Shown: piece after piece, positions 1 through 8,801 of the stretch | How the letters are laid out: every line of letters begins with the position of its first letter | Numbering within the stretch: position 1 is the stretch's first letter | Source: Oceanospirillaceae bacterium | GTDB lineage: Bacteria; Pseudomonadota; Gammaproteobacteria; Pseudomonadales; Balneatricaceae | DNA: 64,000 bases | Assembly: GCA_013215505.1 (NCBI GenBank) | Contig: JABSQZ010000017.1 | Span: 82,651-146,650 of the forward strand | Reading direction: 5' to 3' | Made by a program: the position numbers and the translations under genes | The notes under the pieces: model-generated | What the model was told of the DNA's origin: nothing | What the model saw: the letters and a program-made list of their open reading frames with translations, nothing else | The model's database searches: none

Positions 1-382
1 ACTTCTTAGCGCTTTCCCGGCATCTCGCTGAAAAATAGATTTTATCGGTGAACGGCATCATTGCTTGGAAGAGCGACATTGCCAGTCAATCAACCACTGT
101 GGATAGGACGGCTAATGTGAATGAAGATTGATAGAGATATTTCGCAACCAATAACTCTCCCTAAGAGTAATACTTTTATATTTCTGCTCTTGCTTGCTCT
201 GATTTGGTTTACTAAAATATGGCGTTGATATCTGATTATTTTCGGTGCCCCTCAACAGCCTGAGAAGATTATTGCGCAGCCTGCCCAAGACAAAATAATA
301 GATCTATAATTCTCGTGGTCTTGATGAGCTACTGCAGTTACAATCAGCATTTTTTATATCTACAGCTATTTTTAGTTTCTCT
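1..382. other. Left-edge region without a confident gene
   Basis: No long reading frame crosses this stretch on the plus strand; all three plus frames stop within the first 51 bases, so at most the last few codons of an upstream gene could be present. A 35-codon membrane-type frame inside it is listed separately. I recognise no RNA gene or terminator here. Confidence 0.5.
121..228 (+). CDS. Possible 35-aa single-span membrane protein
   Basis: An ATG frame of 35 codons gives a charged N-terminus (MKIDRD) and one hydrophobic stretch from about residue 19 to 30 (TFIFLLLLALIWF), ending in Lys/Trp/Arg, the outline of a small inner-membrane protein. An AGGA lies about 12 bases before the ATG, which is a weak ribosome binding site. 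There is no homologue I recognise, and a chance frame in AT-rich DNA is a real alternative. Confidence 0.2.
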   Translation: MKIDRDISQPITLPKSNTFIFLLLLALIWFTKIWR

Positions 383-1222
383 ATGCAAAAGAAATTTATT
401 TCAGGCAAGCCTTACGTCATCCCCGCCCGCCCGGAAGTACTGATTCGAGTGATCAAATTGTTACAGGCGACAGAAATTGATGTAGATGTTGTGGTTGCTC
501 AATTGCAAAAAGACGTGTCCTTATATTCCGCAGTATTGGCCACAGCAAACACACCGTTGTTTAGTAGTGGTGTCAAAGTGACTTCTTTAAAGCAGGCGGT
601 AATGCGTCTGGGCTTAAGCAAAATGTTGACTATTTTTCGCATAATTGCCCTGAAAACGGCACTATCAAAAGCGGGACGTCTGGAGCGGTTCTGGGATGCT
701 GCCACTGAAATAGCGCAGCTGACAGTCAAGATTAGCAAAATGGTCTCTAAAGAGAGTGTTGAAGATGCCTATTCCCTGGGAATGATGCATAACTGCGGCA
801 TCCCTTTAATGATGGAGGCGATTGGCGAATACCGTGGTTTCCTGATCAATTGTGATGCAAAAGAGATTCAACCACTGCTGTTTAGAGAAAAAGAATTATT
901 TGGCTTTCATCACTTTCAGGTAAGTACCGAGATAGCCAGACGCTGGCTGATGCCGGATAATGTCATCCAGGCTATCAGGTTGCAGGGCTCTCCTATCGAT
1001 GCTGTTGGGCTGCAAAATAGTGATAATGAATCCAGCAAGTTGATCTTTTGCTCACTACTTTTAGCCAAAGACATCAGTGCCAGCTATCGCCACTACTGGC
1101 GGATTGAAAACCAGCAACAGAGCGTCAGCAGTCTGAGACCGGTATTAGATTTTGTCGGCCTCTCTGAGACTGATTATCTGGATATACGCGAATCCACTCT
1201 GCAAGAGATGGAAGCTAAATAG
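383..1222 (+). CDS. HDOD domain protein
   Basis: A soluble 279-residue protein resembling HDOD-domain signalling proteins, which are catalytically inactive relatives of HD phosphohydrolases. The N-terminal part (residues 10-100) has the usual opening with a proline-rich start, a helix predicting 'lqkDvsLyaavLatANtplf', and the 'lkqAvmrLGl' segment. Around residue 130-145 the sequence LGMMHNCGIPLM occupies the place where true HD proteins carry a His-Asp pair; here it is His-Asn, in keeping with loss of catalysis. No good Shine-Dalgarno precedes the ATG, so the start is uncertain. It stands alone and its partner or signal cannot be told from context. Confidence 0.75.
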   Translation: MQKKFISGKPYVIPARPEVLIRVIKLLQATEIDVDVVVAQLQKDVSLYSAVLATANTPLFSSGVKVTSLKQAVMRLGLSKMLTIFRIIALKTALSKAGRLERFWDAATEIAQLTVKISKMVSKESVEDAYSLGMMHNCGIPLMMEAIGEYRGFLINCDAKEIQPLLFREKELFGFHHFQVSTEIARRWLMPDNVIQAIRLQGSPIDAVGLQNSDNESSKLIFCSLLLAKDISASYRHYWRIENQQQSVSSLRPVLDFVGLSETDYLDIRESTLQEMEAK

Positions 1223-1316
1223 CCCAGCTCGAGGATAAATACTGTATTTTCTCGGCGCCTAGCGGTTGCAGCTCTCTATACAGGGTAATTTACCCGGATG
1301 ACACAGCAGTGCGCTG

Positions 1317-1694
1317 TTAAGAGATTTCAGGGGAAGAGACATCCACTAATACACCTGCCGGATCTTTTAACAGTAAGCGCCTTTGACCGTAAAAAGTAAG
1401 CTCAGGATCTTGCACTATTTCAAACTTCAGCAGTTTCGCCCGCTCGAACACAGCCATTACATCATCCACCACCAACGTTAAGTACATGCCCATTGGTCTG
1501 CCCCTAAACTGGGCCGGGATTAATTCGTGATCCGCAAGCATGATCCCTATCTCAAGTTCTCGCCCCTGCGAAATTAAATGCACAAACCAATCGCTGTCAT
1601 AATCAACCTTAAAAGCAAACAAACGGGTGTAGAAGTCCTTTGAGGTGGCTAAATTATCTGTGCATAAGTTGGTGAGTAAACGATTAATCTTCAT
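1317..1694 (-). CDS. VOC (glyoxalase/bleomycin resistance) family protein
   Basis: A 125-residue single-module protein of the vicinal oxygen chelate fold. It begins with the typical 'ikinrllTnLctdnlatskdFYtrLF' pattern of a first beta-alpha unit and ends with 'LLLKDPAGVLVDVSSP', the usual end of the second beta-alpha-beta unit with a metal-ligand position near Val/Asp. Members range from enzymes to antibiotic-binding proteins, so the substrate is not predictable. AAGGAAG lies about 10 bases before the ATG and supports the start. It is a lone gene with no operon partner. Confidence 0.75.
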   Translation of the reverse strand: MKINRLLTNLCTDNLATSKDFYTRLFAFKVDYDSDWFVHLISQGRELEIGIMLADHELIPAQFRGRPMGMYLTLVVDDVMAVFERAKLLKFEIVQDPELTFYGQRRLLLKDPAGVLVDVSSPEIS

Positions 1695-2026
1695 TAATGA
1701 ACTTCCTTGTTGATAGTCGATGTAGTATTGATGAGCGAATTTCTGGTTGAAAAAATTAAAAACCTTGTTATAAATTTTGCCTATTCAGGCTTGTACTGAG
1801 GATGTTTCATCGCACATTACCACGCGCAGAAATTACCCTGCTTGTTCTTTGTATTCACCCTACTGGCAAGCTAGCTGATGAAGCCCATACAAGCTTAGAC
1901 TCTGACAAATTTATTGTTGTCTGCAACGCAGCTGCGCACAAAACATCCAGGCTGTATATATCGCGGGTGCCATCAATCAACTGCCCATCCCAGTTAGCAA
2001 TGCATCTGGCATCGATCATTGTCTCT
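1695..2026. other. Gap between VOC gene and ABC exporter gene
   Basis: Short frames occur on both strands (for example plus 1802-2059 and minus 1855-2097), but they overlap each other, lack ribosome binding sites and match no family I know. I see no convincing terminator at the end of the exporter gene. The part near 1695-1760 should hold the promoter of the minus-strand VOC gene. Confidence 0.45.
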
Positions 2027-3907
2027 TCAGCTTTCGCTGGGGTGACTCTCGCTCTGTAGCTGGCTCTGCCACATTTTACTGTACCGGCCAGCGGCATCCA
2101 ATAGTTGCTGATGTGTCCCCTGCTCTACGATAAGGCCCTGTTCCAGGACTACTATAAGGTTTGCATCTACCACAGTAGAGAGGCGGTGAGCAATGGTAAT
2201 CACTGTTCGACCGCGGCCCATTTGCTGTAAGCTCTGCTGAATTTCGCGCTCTGTTTGGGTATCCAGGGCCGAAGTGGCTTCATCTAGCAGTAATATTGGT
2301 GCATTTTTTAGCATAGTGCGGGCAATACCTACCCGCTGCTTTTCGCCTCCGGAGAGTTTCAGGCCCCGCTCTCCTACAGTAGTGTCGTAGCCATCCGGCA
2401 ATTGCAGAATAAAGTCGTGAATTTTTGCCGCTTTGGCCGCCGCTTCCACCTCTTCTCTACTGGCCCCCTCCTTACCGTAACTGATGTTGTAGTAGATACT
2501 GTCATTAAACAGTACCGTATCTTGTGGTACTACCCCGATACTGCGCTGCAAGCTCAGTTGAGTCACATCCCGCACATCTTGTCCATCAATTAGCAAGGCA
2601 CCCTCTGTAACATCGTAGAAGCGAAATAACAGTCTGCCAATGGTCGATTTCCCAGAACCTGATGAACCGACAATTGCCACTGTCTGCCCTGCTTCCACAC
2701 ATAAATCCAATCCTTTAAGCACTTGCCTTTCGCGCTGATAAAAAAAGTTAACTGAGCGAAACTGTATTTTTCCGCCATTAACTTTTAGTGCCGGGGCGTC
2801 CGGCTTATCAACGATTTCTGCCGGCTGCTCTAACAGTTCAAACATCTCGGCCATATCTAACAGCGCCTGGCGAATCTCGCGGTAAAAAAAGCCTAAGAAC
2901 CCCAGCGGCATCATGACTTGCATCATGTAGGCATTCACCATCACAAAGCCACCTACGGTTAAATTCCCCTGAGCGACGTCATAGGCTGCCAATGCCAGAG
3001 CCGCCACCAGTCCGCTATTAATAATCACAGCTTGTCCAAGATTCAACAGCGCCAGCGAACGCAGGGTTTTTAACGCCGCCTGCTCGTAGCCAGCCATGGA
3101 TTGATCGTAGCGATGCGCTTCTACCCCCTGAGCATTAAAGTACTTTACAGTTTCAAAGTTGAGCATACCGTCTATGGCTTTCTGATTGGCGTCGCGGTCG
3201 TGATCGTTCATTTTCTTGCGGATCTTTAAGCGCCACTGAGTCACCCTGGTGGTAAAAGTGATATAGCTAATAACAGTGACACTGACCACCAGCAAATACC
3301 ACAAATCAAACATGATCACTAAAATGACTGCAATCATGCTCAATTCAAGTAGCAGCGGGCCAATGTTAAAGAGCAGGAAACGCAGTAGAAATGCGATCCC
3401 TTTCACCCCACGCTCTATGATTCTACTCAGCCCTCCGGTTTTGCGGCTGATGTGATAGCGCATCGACAATTGATGAATATGGGTGATAGTTTGCAGAGCC
3501 AGAGCACGCAGCGCCCGTTGGCCTACCTTAGAAAAAATCACATCGCGCAACTCTTGAAACAGCACGTTCATCAACCTGGCGACACCGTACGCCACCGTTA
3601 AACCCATAGTACCTATCGCTAATAGCCAGGTAGCGGACTCTTGATCAGCACTGAGTAAGTCAACGACTGTTTTGTAAAAAAACGGCGTCGCTACCGCAAC
3701 TAATTTAGCCAGTACTAATACTGTCATCGACAGTACTACCCGGCGTTTAATAGAAATATTTCCAGCCGGCCATAAGTAAGGCAGAACCCGGCGAATGATT
3801 TTCCAGGGCCCCGCTGCAGTGGTGCTTTCAGAGGTTTTTTGATCCAGATTATCTTTTCGCGGGGCATTATTGACAGCTATCGGGTCCGTGTTACTTGTAT
3901 CGCTCAT
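2027..3907 (-). CDS. Atm1-type ABC exporter, fused permease and ATPase
   Basis: A 626-residue half-transporter of the ABCB/Atm1 (heavy-metal or glutathione-conjugate exporter) type, acting as a homodimer in the inner membrane. An N-terminal cytosolic stretch of about 45 residues is followed by six membrane spans up to about residue 340. The ATPase domain has Walker A GSSGSGKST, the signature LSGGEKQR and Walker B ILLLDEATSALD, then the H-loop in TIAHRLSTV. The linker phrase FETVKYFNAQGVEAHRY is characteristic of the Atm1 group. AAAGGG precedes the ATG by about 6 bases. No metal or iron-sulfur genes flank it, so the cargo is inferred only from family resemblance. Confidence 0.85.
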   Translation of the reverse strand: MSDTSNTDPIAVNNAPRKDNLDQKTSESTTAAGPWKIIRRVLPYLWPAGNISIKRRVVLSMTVLVLAKLVAVATPFFYKTVVDLLSADQESATWLLAIGTMGLTVAYGVARLMNVLFQELRDVIFSKVGQRALRALALQTITHIHQLSMRYHISRKTGGLSRIIERGVKGIAFLLRFLLFNIGPLLLELSMIAVILVIMFDLWYLLVVSVTVISYITFTTRVTQWRLKIRKKMNDHDRDANQKAIDGMLNFETVKYFNAQGVEAHRYDQSMAGYEQAALKTLRSLALLNLGQAVIINSGLVAALALAAYDVAQGNLTVGGFVMVNAYMMQVMMPLGFLGFFYREIRQALLDMAEMFELLEQPAEIVDKPDAPALKVNGGKIQFRSVNFFYQRERQVLKGLDLCVEAGQTVAIVGSSGSGKSTIGRLLFRFYDVTEGALLIDGQDVRDVTQLSLQRSIGVVPQDTVLFNDSIYYNISYGKEGASREEVEAAAKAAKIHDFILQLPDGYDTTVGERGLKLSGGEKQRVGIARTMLKNAPILLLDEATSALDTQTEREIQQSLQQMGRGRTVITIAHRLSTVVDANLIVVLEQGLIVEQGTHQQLLDAAGRYSKMWQSQLQSESHPSES

Positions 3908-4139
3908 TGATTTCCCTTTTCAGCATTCCCTTTGATCTTCAACATAACACAAATAGTAAATCGGCCTTCAGTCTTAAAACTGCAACAGCCATCGCCATTT
4001 CTGCACAAGTGGGTAATTGAGCAGAAATCTAAAAAAATTCAGCAACCAACCCCAACCTCAGATGGCCAACTAATCAGTTGAAGTATAGGATATTTTGTTA
4101 CACTGGCAGTGAAATCAGTGCCTAAATATGAGGAGCTAT

Positions 4140-4847
4140 ATGCCATCTACCCATAAACTTATCGTCGCCTTAGACTTTGACTCTATGTTTGAGGTTCAGC
4201 AACTAGTCACTGATTTAGGAGATTTAGTTGACACTTATAAAATCGGCCACCAGCTATTTACTGCGGTTGGGCCCGAAGTTATCAAATATCTCAAACAACA
4301 AAACAAAAAAGTTTTTCTCGATTTAAAGCTGTTGGAAATAGCGAACTCTGTCAGTAGTGCGGTGCATAATGCCGGAAAATTAGGGGTCGATATGATGAGC
4401 GTACATGCGACCGGAGGTGCCACTATGCTGCAGGCCGCAGTGGCAGCCAGCAGCCATTACCAAGGGCTAAAAATACTGGCACTGACGGTAGTGACCGGGC
4501 TGGATGATAACGATTTATCAGAGATAGGTTTTGCCTATAACAGCGCTGATCTGACAATGAGGCTAGCGCTACTCGCCCAGGGTAGCGGCTGTCACGGACT
4601 TATTTGTTCCGCTGAGGACTGTATTAAAATAAGAGTTCTGTTGGGGGAGGATATGTTATTAGTGACGCCAGGAATCAGGCCTGCCGGCAGCCAAACCCAA
4701 GATCAGAAACGGGTCGGCACTCCAGAACAGGCAATAGCAAGTGGTGCTTCCCGGCTGGTAATTGGTCGACCAATCACTCAAGCCCCTGAGCCGCGTGCCA
4801 CTGTCGCGCAAATACTCTCATCCATAGCTAACACTGCGCTGAACTGA
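4140..4847 (+). CDS. Divergent orotidine 5'-phosphate decarboxylase paralogue
   Basis: A TIM-barrel protein of the OMP decarboxylase family, 235 residues from the ATG at 4140, which has AGGAG four bases ahead; an ATG at 4128 is also in frame but lies upstream of that site. It keeps IVALDF at the start, the Lys in YKIG, and the C-terminal phosphate-binding region LVTPGIRPAG...VIGRPIT. The catalytic strand, [12 protein letters not shown] in canonical enzymes, reads FLDLKLLEIANS, so the second Asp of the D-x-K-x-x-D motif is Glu and the His and Pro are gone. A fully canonical pyrF lies at 37269-38012. It may be a slower decarboxylase or have a new role. Confidence 0.75.
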   Translation: MPSTHKLIVALDFDSMFEVQQLVTDLGDLVDTYKIGHQLFTAVGPEVIKYLKQQNKKVFLDLKLLEIANSVSSAVHNAGKLGVDMMSVHATGGATMLQAAVAASSHYQGLKILALTVVTGLDDNDLSEIGFAYNSADLTMRLALLAQGSGCHGLICSAEDCIKIRVLLGEDMLLVTPGIRPAGSQTQDQKRVGTPEQAIASGASRLVIGRPITQAPEPRATVAQILSSIANTALN

Positions 4848-4876
4848 TAATTGAAACTCTAACTACACTGATGTTT

Positions 4877-5647
4877 CTATTTGAATTCAGCTTTTAATAT
4901 TGGCTGTAATAACTGCTGCCAGGATCGGGACAAAGCAGAGTATTCTTCAATACATAATTCAGCCCGCTCTATTGATAACTCCAGTTGCTCCGGGATATCA
5001 GCATAGCCTTCTGGATCACTGCCATACACATGACACATAGCCGCGTAATAGCGCTGAGAATCTAAGCTGTGTTCATCCCAATAATCTTCTTCGCTGATAA
5101 CACCCCTATCAGCGCTCTCTAGATCGAATAAGTCGGCTGCACTGATGACAATTTCCTGACCACCTTCAAAAAAATCGATCAGTAATACCGAGGCTAAACT
5201 GTCTGCTGCATCTTCTTCACGGCCTAGCACAGGAATGCTATTAGAGTGGATAACAGCATGAGCAAACTCATGAATTAAAGTATGCATCAGAGAATCCGCC
5301 ACGGCCTCAGCAACACTGACACCGCTGTCTTGATACTGTGCCGCATTAAAACGATCTTCAATTTCCTGAATAAACGAATAAGGTAATTGTATTTGACCGT
5401 CACCATTATACAGTGGCCCTTCATCGGCACCCACCAGCAATTCTATTGGCTGTTCTAAGTAGAAAATCTCATTAAAGAAGCTAACGACATTATTAACAGT
5501 TTCTATAATATTGGCTTTGGTTTCTTTGCTCACTAATGTTGCCGTATCGGTTTTAACAAAAGAGACCGTCATCGCCGGGCCCGCTTGAACCGCTGCAACA
5601 ACACTTAAGTTACAGATAATGGCAATCAGTATTTTTTTAATATCCAT
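4877..5647 (-). CDS. Secreted DUF4344-type zinc metallopeptidase-like protein
   Basis: A 256-residue exported protein with a clear signal peptide (MDIKKILIAIICNLSVVAAV, cleavage near AQAG). The zinc-protease motif HEFAH appears in LIHEFAHAVIH near residue 125, with a downstream REEDAADSLA segment that probably supplies the third ligand and is typical of the DUF4344 putative metallopeptidase family. Residues after 170 hold several acidic patches and a pair of cysteines (near CHVYG and LCIEEY). AAGGAG lies five bases before the ATG. It faces the pyrF paralogue tail to tail and belongs to no visible operon. The substrate is unknown. Confidence 0.75.
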   Translation of the reverse strand: MDIKKILIAIICNLSVVAAVQAGPAMTVSFVKTDTATLVSKETKANIIETVNNVVSFFNEIFYLEQPIELLVGADEGPLYNGDGQIQLPYSFIQEIEDRFNAAQYQDSGVSVAEAVADSLMHTLIHEFAHAVIHSNSIPVLGREEDAADSLASVLLIDFFEGGQEIVISAADLFDLESADRGVISEEDYWDEHSLDSQRYYAAMCHVYGSDPEGYADIPEQLELSIERAELCIEEYSALSRSWQQLLQPILKAEFK

Positions 5648-5892
5648 AGCGACTCCTTGTTTTTATTATAAATTACAGGGTACTCCGATTCAGTTAGAGT
5701 AAAGCTAATATAGTTAAAACCCGTGCAAATTCACAGCGCAGAATGAATTTAGTATGAACTTGTGAGTGCTTGATAAACTCGGGATGCCTGCGAATAATTC
5801 AACCTTACCCCAATACTCCGCTGTACAAAAAATGCTATTAACGATATCTTGAACGCCCTCAAAGTACAGATGTAGCCCCTAAAGGATCAAAA

Positions 5893-6627
5893 GTGTTTAC
5901 CGGAATAATACAAAGCATTGCCACTATAGATAAGATAAGCGACAGCAACGGCCTGCGAACTTTCGAGATAGAGTTTGCCAGTGGTTTTTGCCAGGGATTG
6001 GAGATAGGCGCCAGTGTTTCCGTGGACGGCGTCTGCCTGACAGTGACAGCCTTGCTCAGTGACAACCGTGCTAGCTTTGACGTGATGTTACAGAGTTTGC
6101 TGGTGACTACGTTGAGTGATTACAGCCCAGGGATTGAAGTCAATGTAGAGAGAGCAGCCAGAGATGGCGCTGAAATAGGCGGACACCCGCTCTCGGGGCA
6201 CATTGATTTTCACACCCCTGTAGCTGATATAACACTAATGCAAGACAATTACCGCTTGCGTATTTGTGTCAGTAAACAATGGCTGCGCTACATTTTTCCC
6301 AAAGGGTACATCGCGATTAACGGCGCCAGTTTGACCATTGCCAATGTCGATAAAAAGGCCGGTTGGTTTGAGGTCTGGCTTATCCCGGAGACGCTACGCA
6401 TGACGGTATTTAAAGACAAGGGCGTTGGCCAGCACTTAAATATTGAAATTGAGCGCGGTACCCAAGTAGTGGTAGATACGGTGCGCGATACACTAGAAGA
6501 AAATTTAGGCAAGCTATATCCACTGTTGCAACAGCTGTTAGAGCAACAGGGGATCGACATAAATTCTCTGGCATCTGACAATCTGGCTGTTGCGCTAACC
6601 AAGAAGCCAGCAAGTGAAGATAAATAG
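5893..6627 (+). CDS. ribE: Riboflavin synthase alpha chain
   Basis: A cytosolic enzyme that converts two 6,7-dimethyl-8-ribityllumazine into riboflavin. The start is GTG (AAAGGA is 6-7 bases upstream), giving the family opening MFTGI. Two lumazine-binding barrels are visible: the first with SVDGVCLTV and IGGHPLSGHID, the second with INGASLTI and IPETLRMT, then the closing VDTVRDTL. At 244 residues it is about 30 longer than E. coli's enzyme because of a C-terminal tail. In barrel 1 the usual 'ETLxxT' reads QSLLVTTL. No rib operon surrounds it, so it may be a second copy. A HAD gene follows 28 bases later, probably cotranscribed. Confidence 0.85.
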   Translation: MFTGIIQSIATIDKISDSNGLRTFEIEFASGFCQGLEIGASVSVDGVCLTVTALLSDNRASFDVMLQSLLVTTLSDYSPGIEVNVERAARDGAEIGGHPLSGHIDFHTPVADITLMQDNYRLRICVSKQWLRYIFPKGYIAINGASLTIANVDKKAGWFEVWLIPETLRMTVFKDKGVGQHLNIEIERGTQVVVDTVRDTLEENLGKLYPLLQQLLEQQGIDINSLASDNLAVALTKKPASEDK

Positions 6628-6655
6628 CCGTTACTCCAATCACTAGGTATACAGC

Positions 6656-7297
6656 ATGAACCTTAGTTGCAGCACTTTAATCCTGGATCTGGATGGTACG
6701 ATCAGCGATCCCAGTATAGGCATCTGTCGCAGTTTTAATCACGCCTTACAGGCATTTGGCTTTGCCACTCATGCCGATTCTGTGATTAGCAATGAAATAG
6801 GACCGCCGCTGGATGCCAGTTTTAAAAAATTAGTGCCAGGGCTGGATGAGCAACTAATACCTGCCCTGGTGGCAGCTTACCGGCAGCGCTACGCCGAGGT
6901 CGGCTACAGTGAGAATACAGTCTATCCGCAAATTCCACTGGCACTGGAAAAATTATCAGCGGCCGGAATCCAGCTGGCAGTTTGCACTTCCAAAAGAGTA
7001 GACTTCGCCATTAAGATCTTGTCAATGTTCGAGTTACTGGACTATTTCAAATTTGTTAACGGTGGTGATATAGGAATACCTAAAGGCCAACAATTGGCGA
7101 CACTGCTTGCTCAACAGAAAATTAATACTCAGGCCATTATGGTCGGTGATCGCAACGTCGATATTTTTGCCGCGCAGCAAAATTCCCTGCGCTCAATCGG
7201 CGTTTTATGGGGCTTCGGCCCCTATGAAGAACTGGCAGCTGCCAAGGCGGATTATATAGTGCAAAGCGTTGAGCAACTAAGCGGTTGTTTCTTGTAA
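6656..7297 (+). CDS. HAD-superfamily phosphatase (Gph-like)
   Basis: A 213-residue HAD hydrolase of the phosphoglycolate-phosphatase-like group. Motif I is LDLDGTISD near residue 10 with the nucleophile Asp, motif II is VCTSKR near residue 107, the motif III Lys is in GIPKGQ, and motif IV is MVGDRNVDI near residue 160. A helical cap sits between motifs I and II. It starts 28 bases after the riboflavin synthase gene on the same strand; a role in flavin precursor dephosphorylation is conceivable, but there is no direct support in the sequence. Confidence 0.8.
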   Translation: MNLSCSTLILDLDGTISDPSIGICRSFNHALQAFGFATHADSVISNEIGPPLDASFKKLVPGLDEQLIPALVAAYRQRYAEVGYSENTVYPQIPLALEKLSAAGIQLAVCTSKRVDFAIKILSMFELLDYFKFVNGGDIGIPKGQQLATLLAQQKINTQAIMVGDRNVDIFAAQQNSLRSIGVLWGFGPYEELAAAKADYIVQSVEQLSGCFL

Positions 7298-7366
7298 TTG
7301 CTCTTCTTGATGCTCCGTTATAGATTCAATAACTGATTATAATTAATAGATACAAAGGAAATTAGC

Positions 7367-8044
7367 ATGTTAGATTTATCAACTTGGGTACTTTTTTTAA
7401 GCGCCGCTTTTGCTCTGGCGTTTGCGCCGGGCCCCGGGATGTTATACGTACTCTCCAGAACCATGAGCGGCGGTAAATCTGCGGGCCTGGCATCCACCTT
7501 TGGCGCTTCGGTTGGCGGTCTGTTGCATGTATTTGCCGCAGCTCTCGGTGTCTCGGCAATTCTGGCGACTTCGGCACTGGCTTTTTCACTGATCAAATGG
7601 GTAGGTGCGGCGTTTTTAATCTACCTGGGGCTTAAAATGCTCTACTGCGCGTTTAAAGGGGATCTGCAAACTTTACCTCAAGAGAATAAAAAAGGCGCTG
7701 GCGCAACGGCTCAATCTAATTTTAAATCTGCCTTTTTCCAGGGCATTCTGGCTGAGGCACTCAACCCAAAAACCGCAATCTTCTTTCTGGCTTTTATACC
7801 TCAATTTGTCCAGCCCGAAACAGGCTCTATCTTTAGCCAGTTTGTGGTGCTGGGGATACTCGTGGTAGCCATTAATGCTATTCCGGATTTTCTGATTGTC
7901 GGGTTTTCTAAGCCGGTCGAGAAACTGTGGAATTCCAGCTACCGTTTCCGTATTACTCAGCAGTCAATATCCGGCAGCTGTCTGATGGGCTTAGGGGCAT
8001 ACTTAGCACTGTCTGATAACAGCAGTGTCAATACTGAAAGTTGA
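7367..8044 (+). CDS. LysE/RhtB-family amino acid exporter
   Basis: A 225-residue inner-membrane protein of the LysE family with about six hydrophobic spans. The N-terminal signature FAPGPGMLYVLSRTMSGG and the central LAEALNPKTAIFFLAFIPQF are hallmarks of this family, which exports amino acids such as lysine, homoserine or threonine. CAAAGGAAA lies about 6 bases before the ATG. It is followed after three bases by the next gene, so the two are probably cotranscribed. The exact substrate cannot be assigned. Confidence 0.88.
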   Translation: MLDLSTWVLFLSAAFALAFAPGPGMLYVLSRTMSGGKSAGLASTFGASVGGLLHVFAAALGVSAILATSALAFSLIKWVGAAFLIYLGLKMLYCAFKGDLQTLPQENKKGAGATAQSNFKSAFFQGILAEALNPKTAIFFLAFIPQFVQPETGSIFSQFVVLGILVVAINAIPDFLIVGFSKPVEKLWNSSYRFRITQQSISGSCLMGLGAYLALSDNSSVNTES

Positions 8045-8065
8045 AAGTTGACCCTGGGGAGTTCT

Positions 8066-8506
8066 ATGCAAAATAGTGACCTACACTTAAAACTGCCGGT
8101 TATGCCCGCGGATGTACAGTGTAAATTCGACGCATACCCGGCGCATGTGCAGGACGTATTGCTGGAGCTGCGCCGCATTATTATGCAGCTGGCCAGTGAA
8201 CTAACCGTCACTAAGTTAGAAGAGAGCCTTAAATGGGGCCAGCCCAGTTACCTGGCAGTTGGCGGTAGTACAATCAGAATTGATTGGAGTAGCAAAAGCC
8301 CGCAACAGTTCAGGGTATATTTTATTTGCAGTACAATATTAATAGAGACTTTTAAAGAGCTGTACCCTGGCACTTTCTGCTACGAGGGCAACCGGGCAAT
8401 AGTCTTTCAACTAAGACAAAAAATTCCACTGTTGGAGCTTAAACACTGCCTGTCGCTGTCATTGAACTATCACAAAATAAAAAAGTTACCTTTATTGGGA
8501 AACTAG
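8066..8506 (+). CDS. DUF1801 (YdhG-like) protein
   Basis: A 146-residue soluble protein of the DUF1801 family, function unknown. Features of the family are LEESLKWGQPSYLA in the middle, followed by an IRIDW strand and RVYFICSTILIETF. I place the start at the ATG at 8066 because GGGGAG lies four bases upstream; an in-frame TTG at 8048 would almost abut the preceding stop but has no ribosome binding site. Translation may be coupled to the LysE-type gene upstream. Confidence 0.7.
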   Translation: MQNSDLHLKLPVMPADVQCKFDAYPAHVQDVLLELRRIIMQLASELTVTKLEESLKWGQPSYLAVGGSTIRIDWSSKSPQQFRVYFICSTILIETFKELYPGTFCYEGNRAIVFQLRQKIPLLELKHCLSLSLNYHKIKKLPLLGN

Positions 8507-8801
8507 CCGCCAAGAGTCGGGAGCGTTGCAGCTGGGGACAGGTTCAAGCAGCATCCGTTAAATCCATGGATGATATGCAGCGTGATGGCCGGCAACAACG
8601 GTCGGCTAAAAGTACCTTTGATAACAACATCAGTCTCAGTTGTTTTATTAAAAGTAACATTACATAACAATGTTCTTACAACCCTAAAAATTGTGTTAAC
8701 GGTTGCTGTATCGCTGTACTAATAGATTAACTGACTTTTTCCCACCGATATTTACCCAGACACCACTGAGTGGTTAGCTAATAGAAAAACGAGCGAATAC
8801 T

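Noticed and set aside
1802..2097. Overlapping short frames on both strands (85 and 80 codons)
   Set aside because: They overlap each other, have no ribosome binding site and resemble no family; the minus-strand one also overlaps the end of the ABC exporter gene.
5648..5892. Possible FMN riboswitch before the riboflavin synthase
   Set aside because: The gap is short and I could not find the conserved FMN-element core or its helices.
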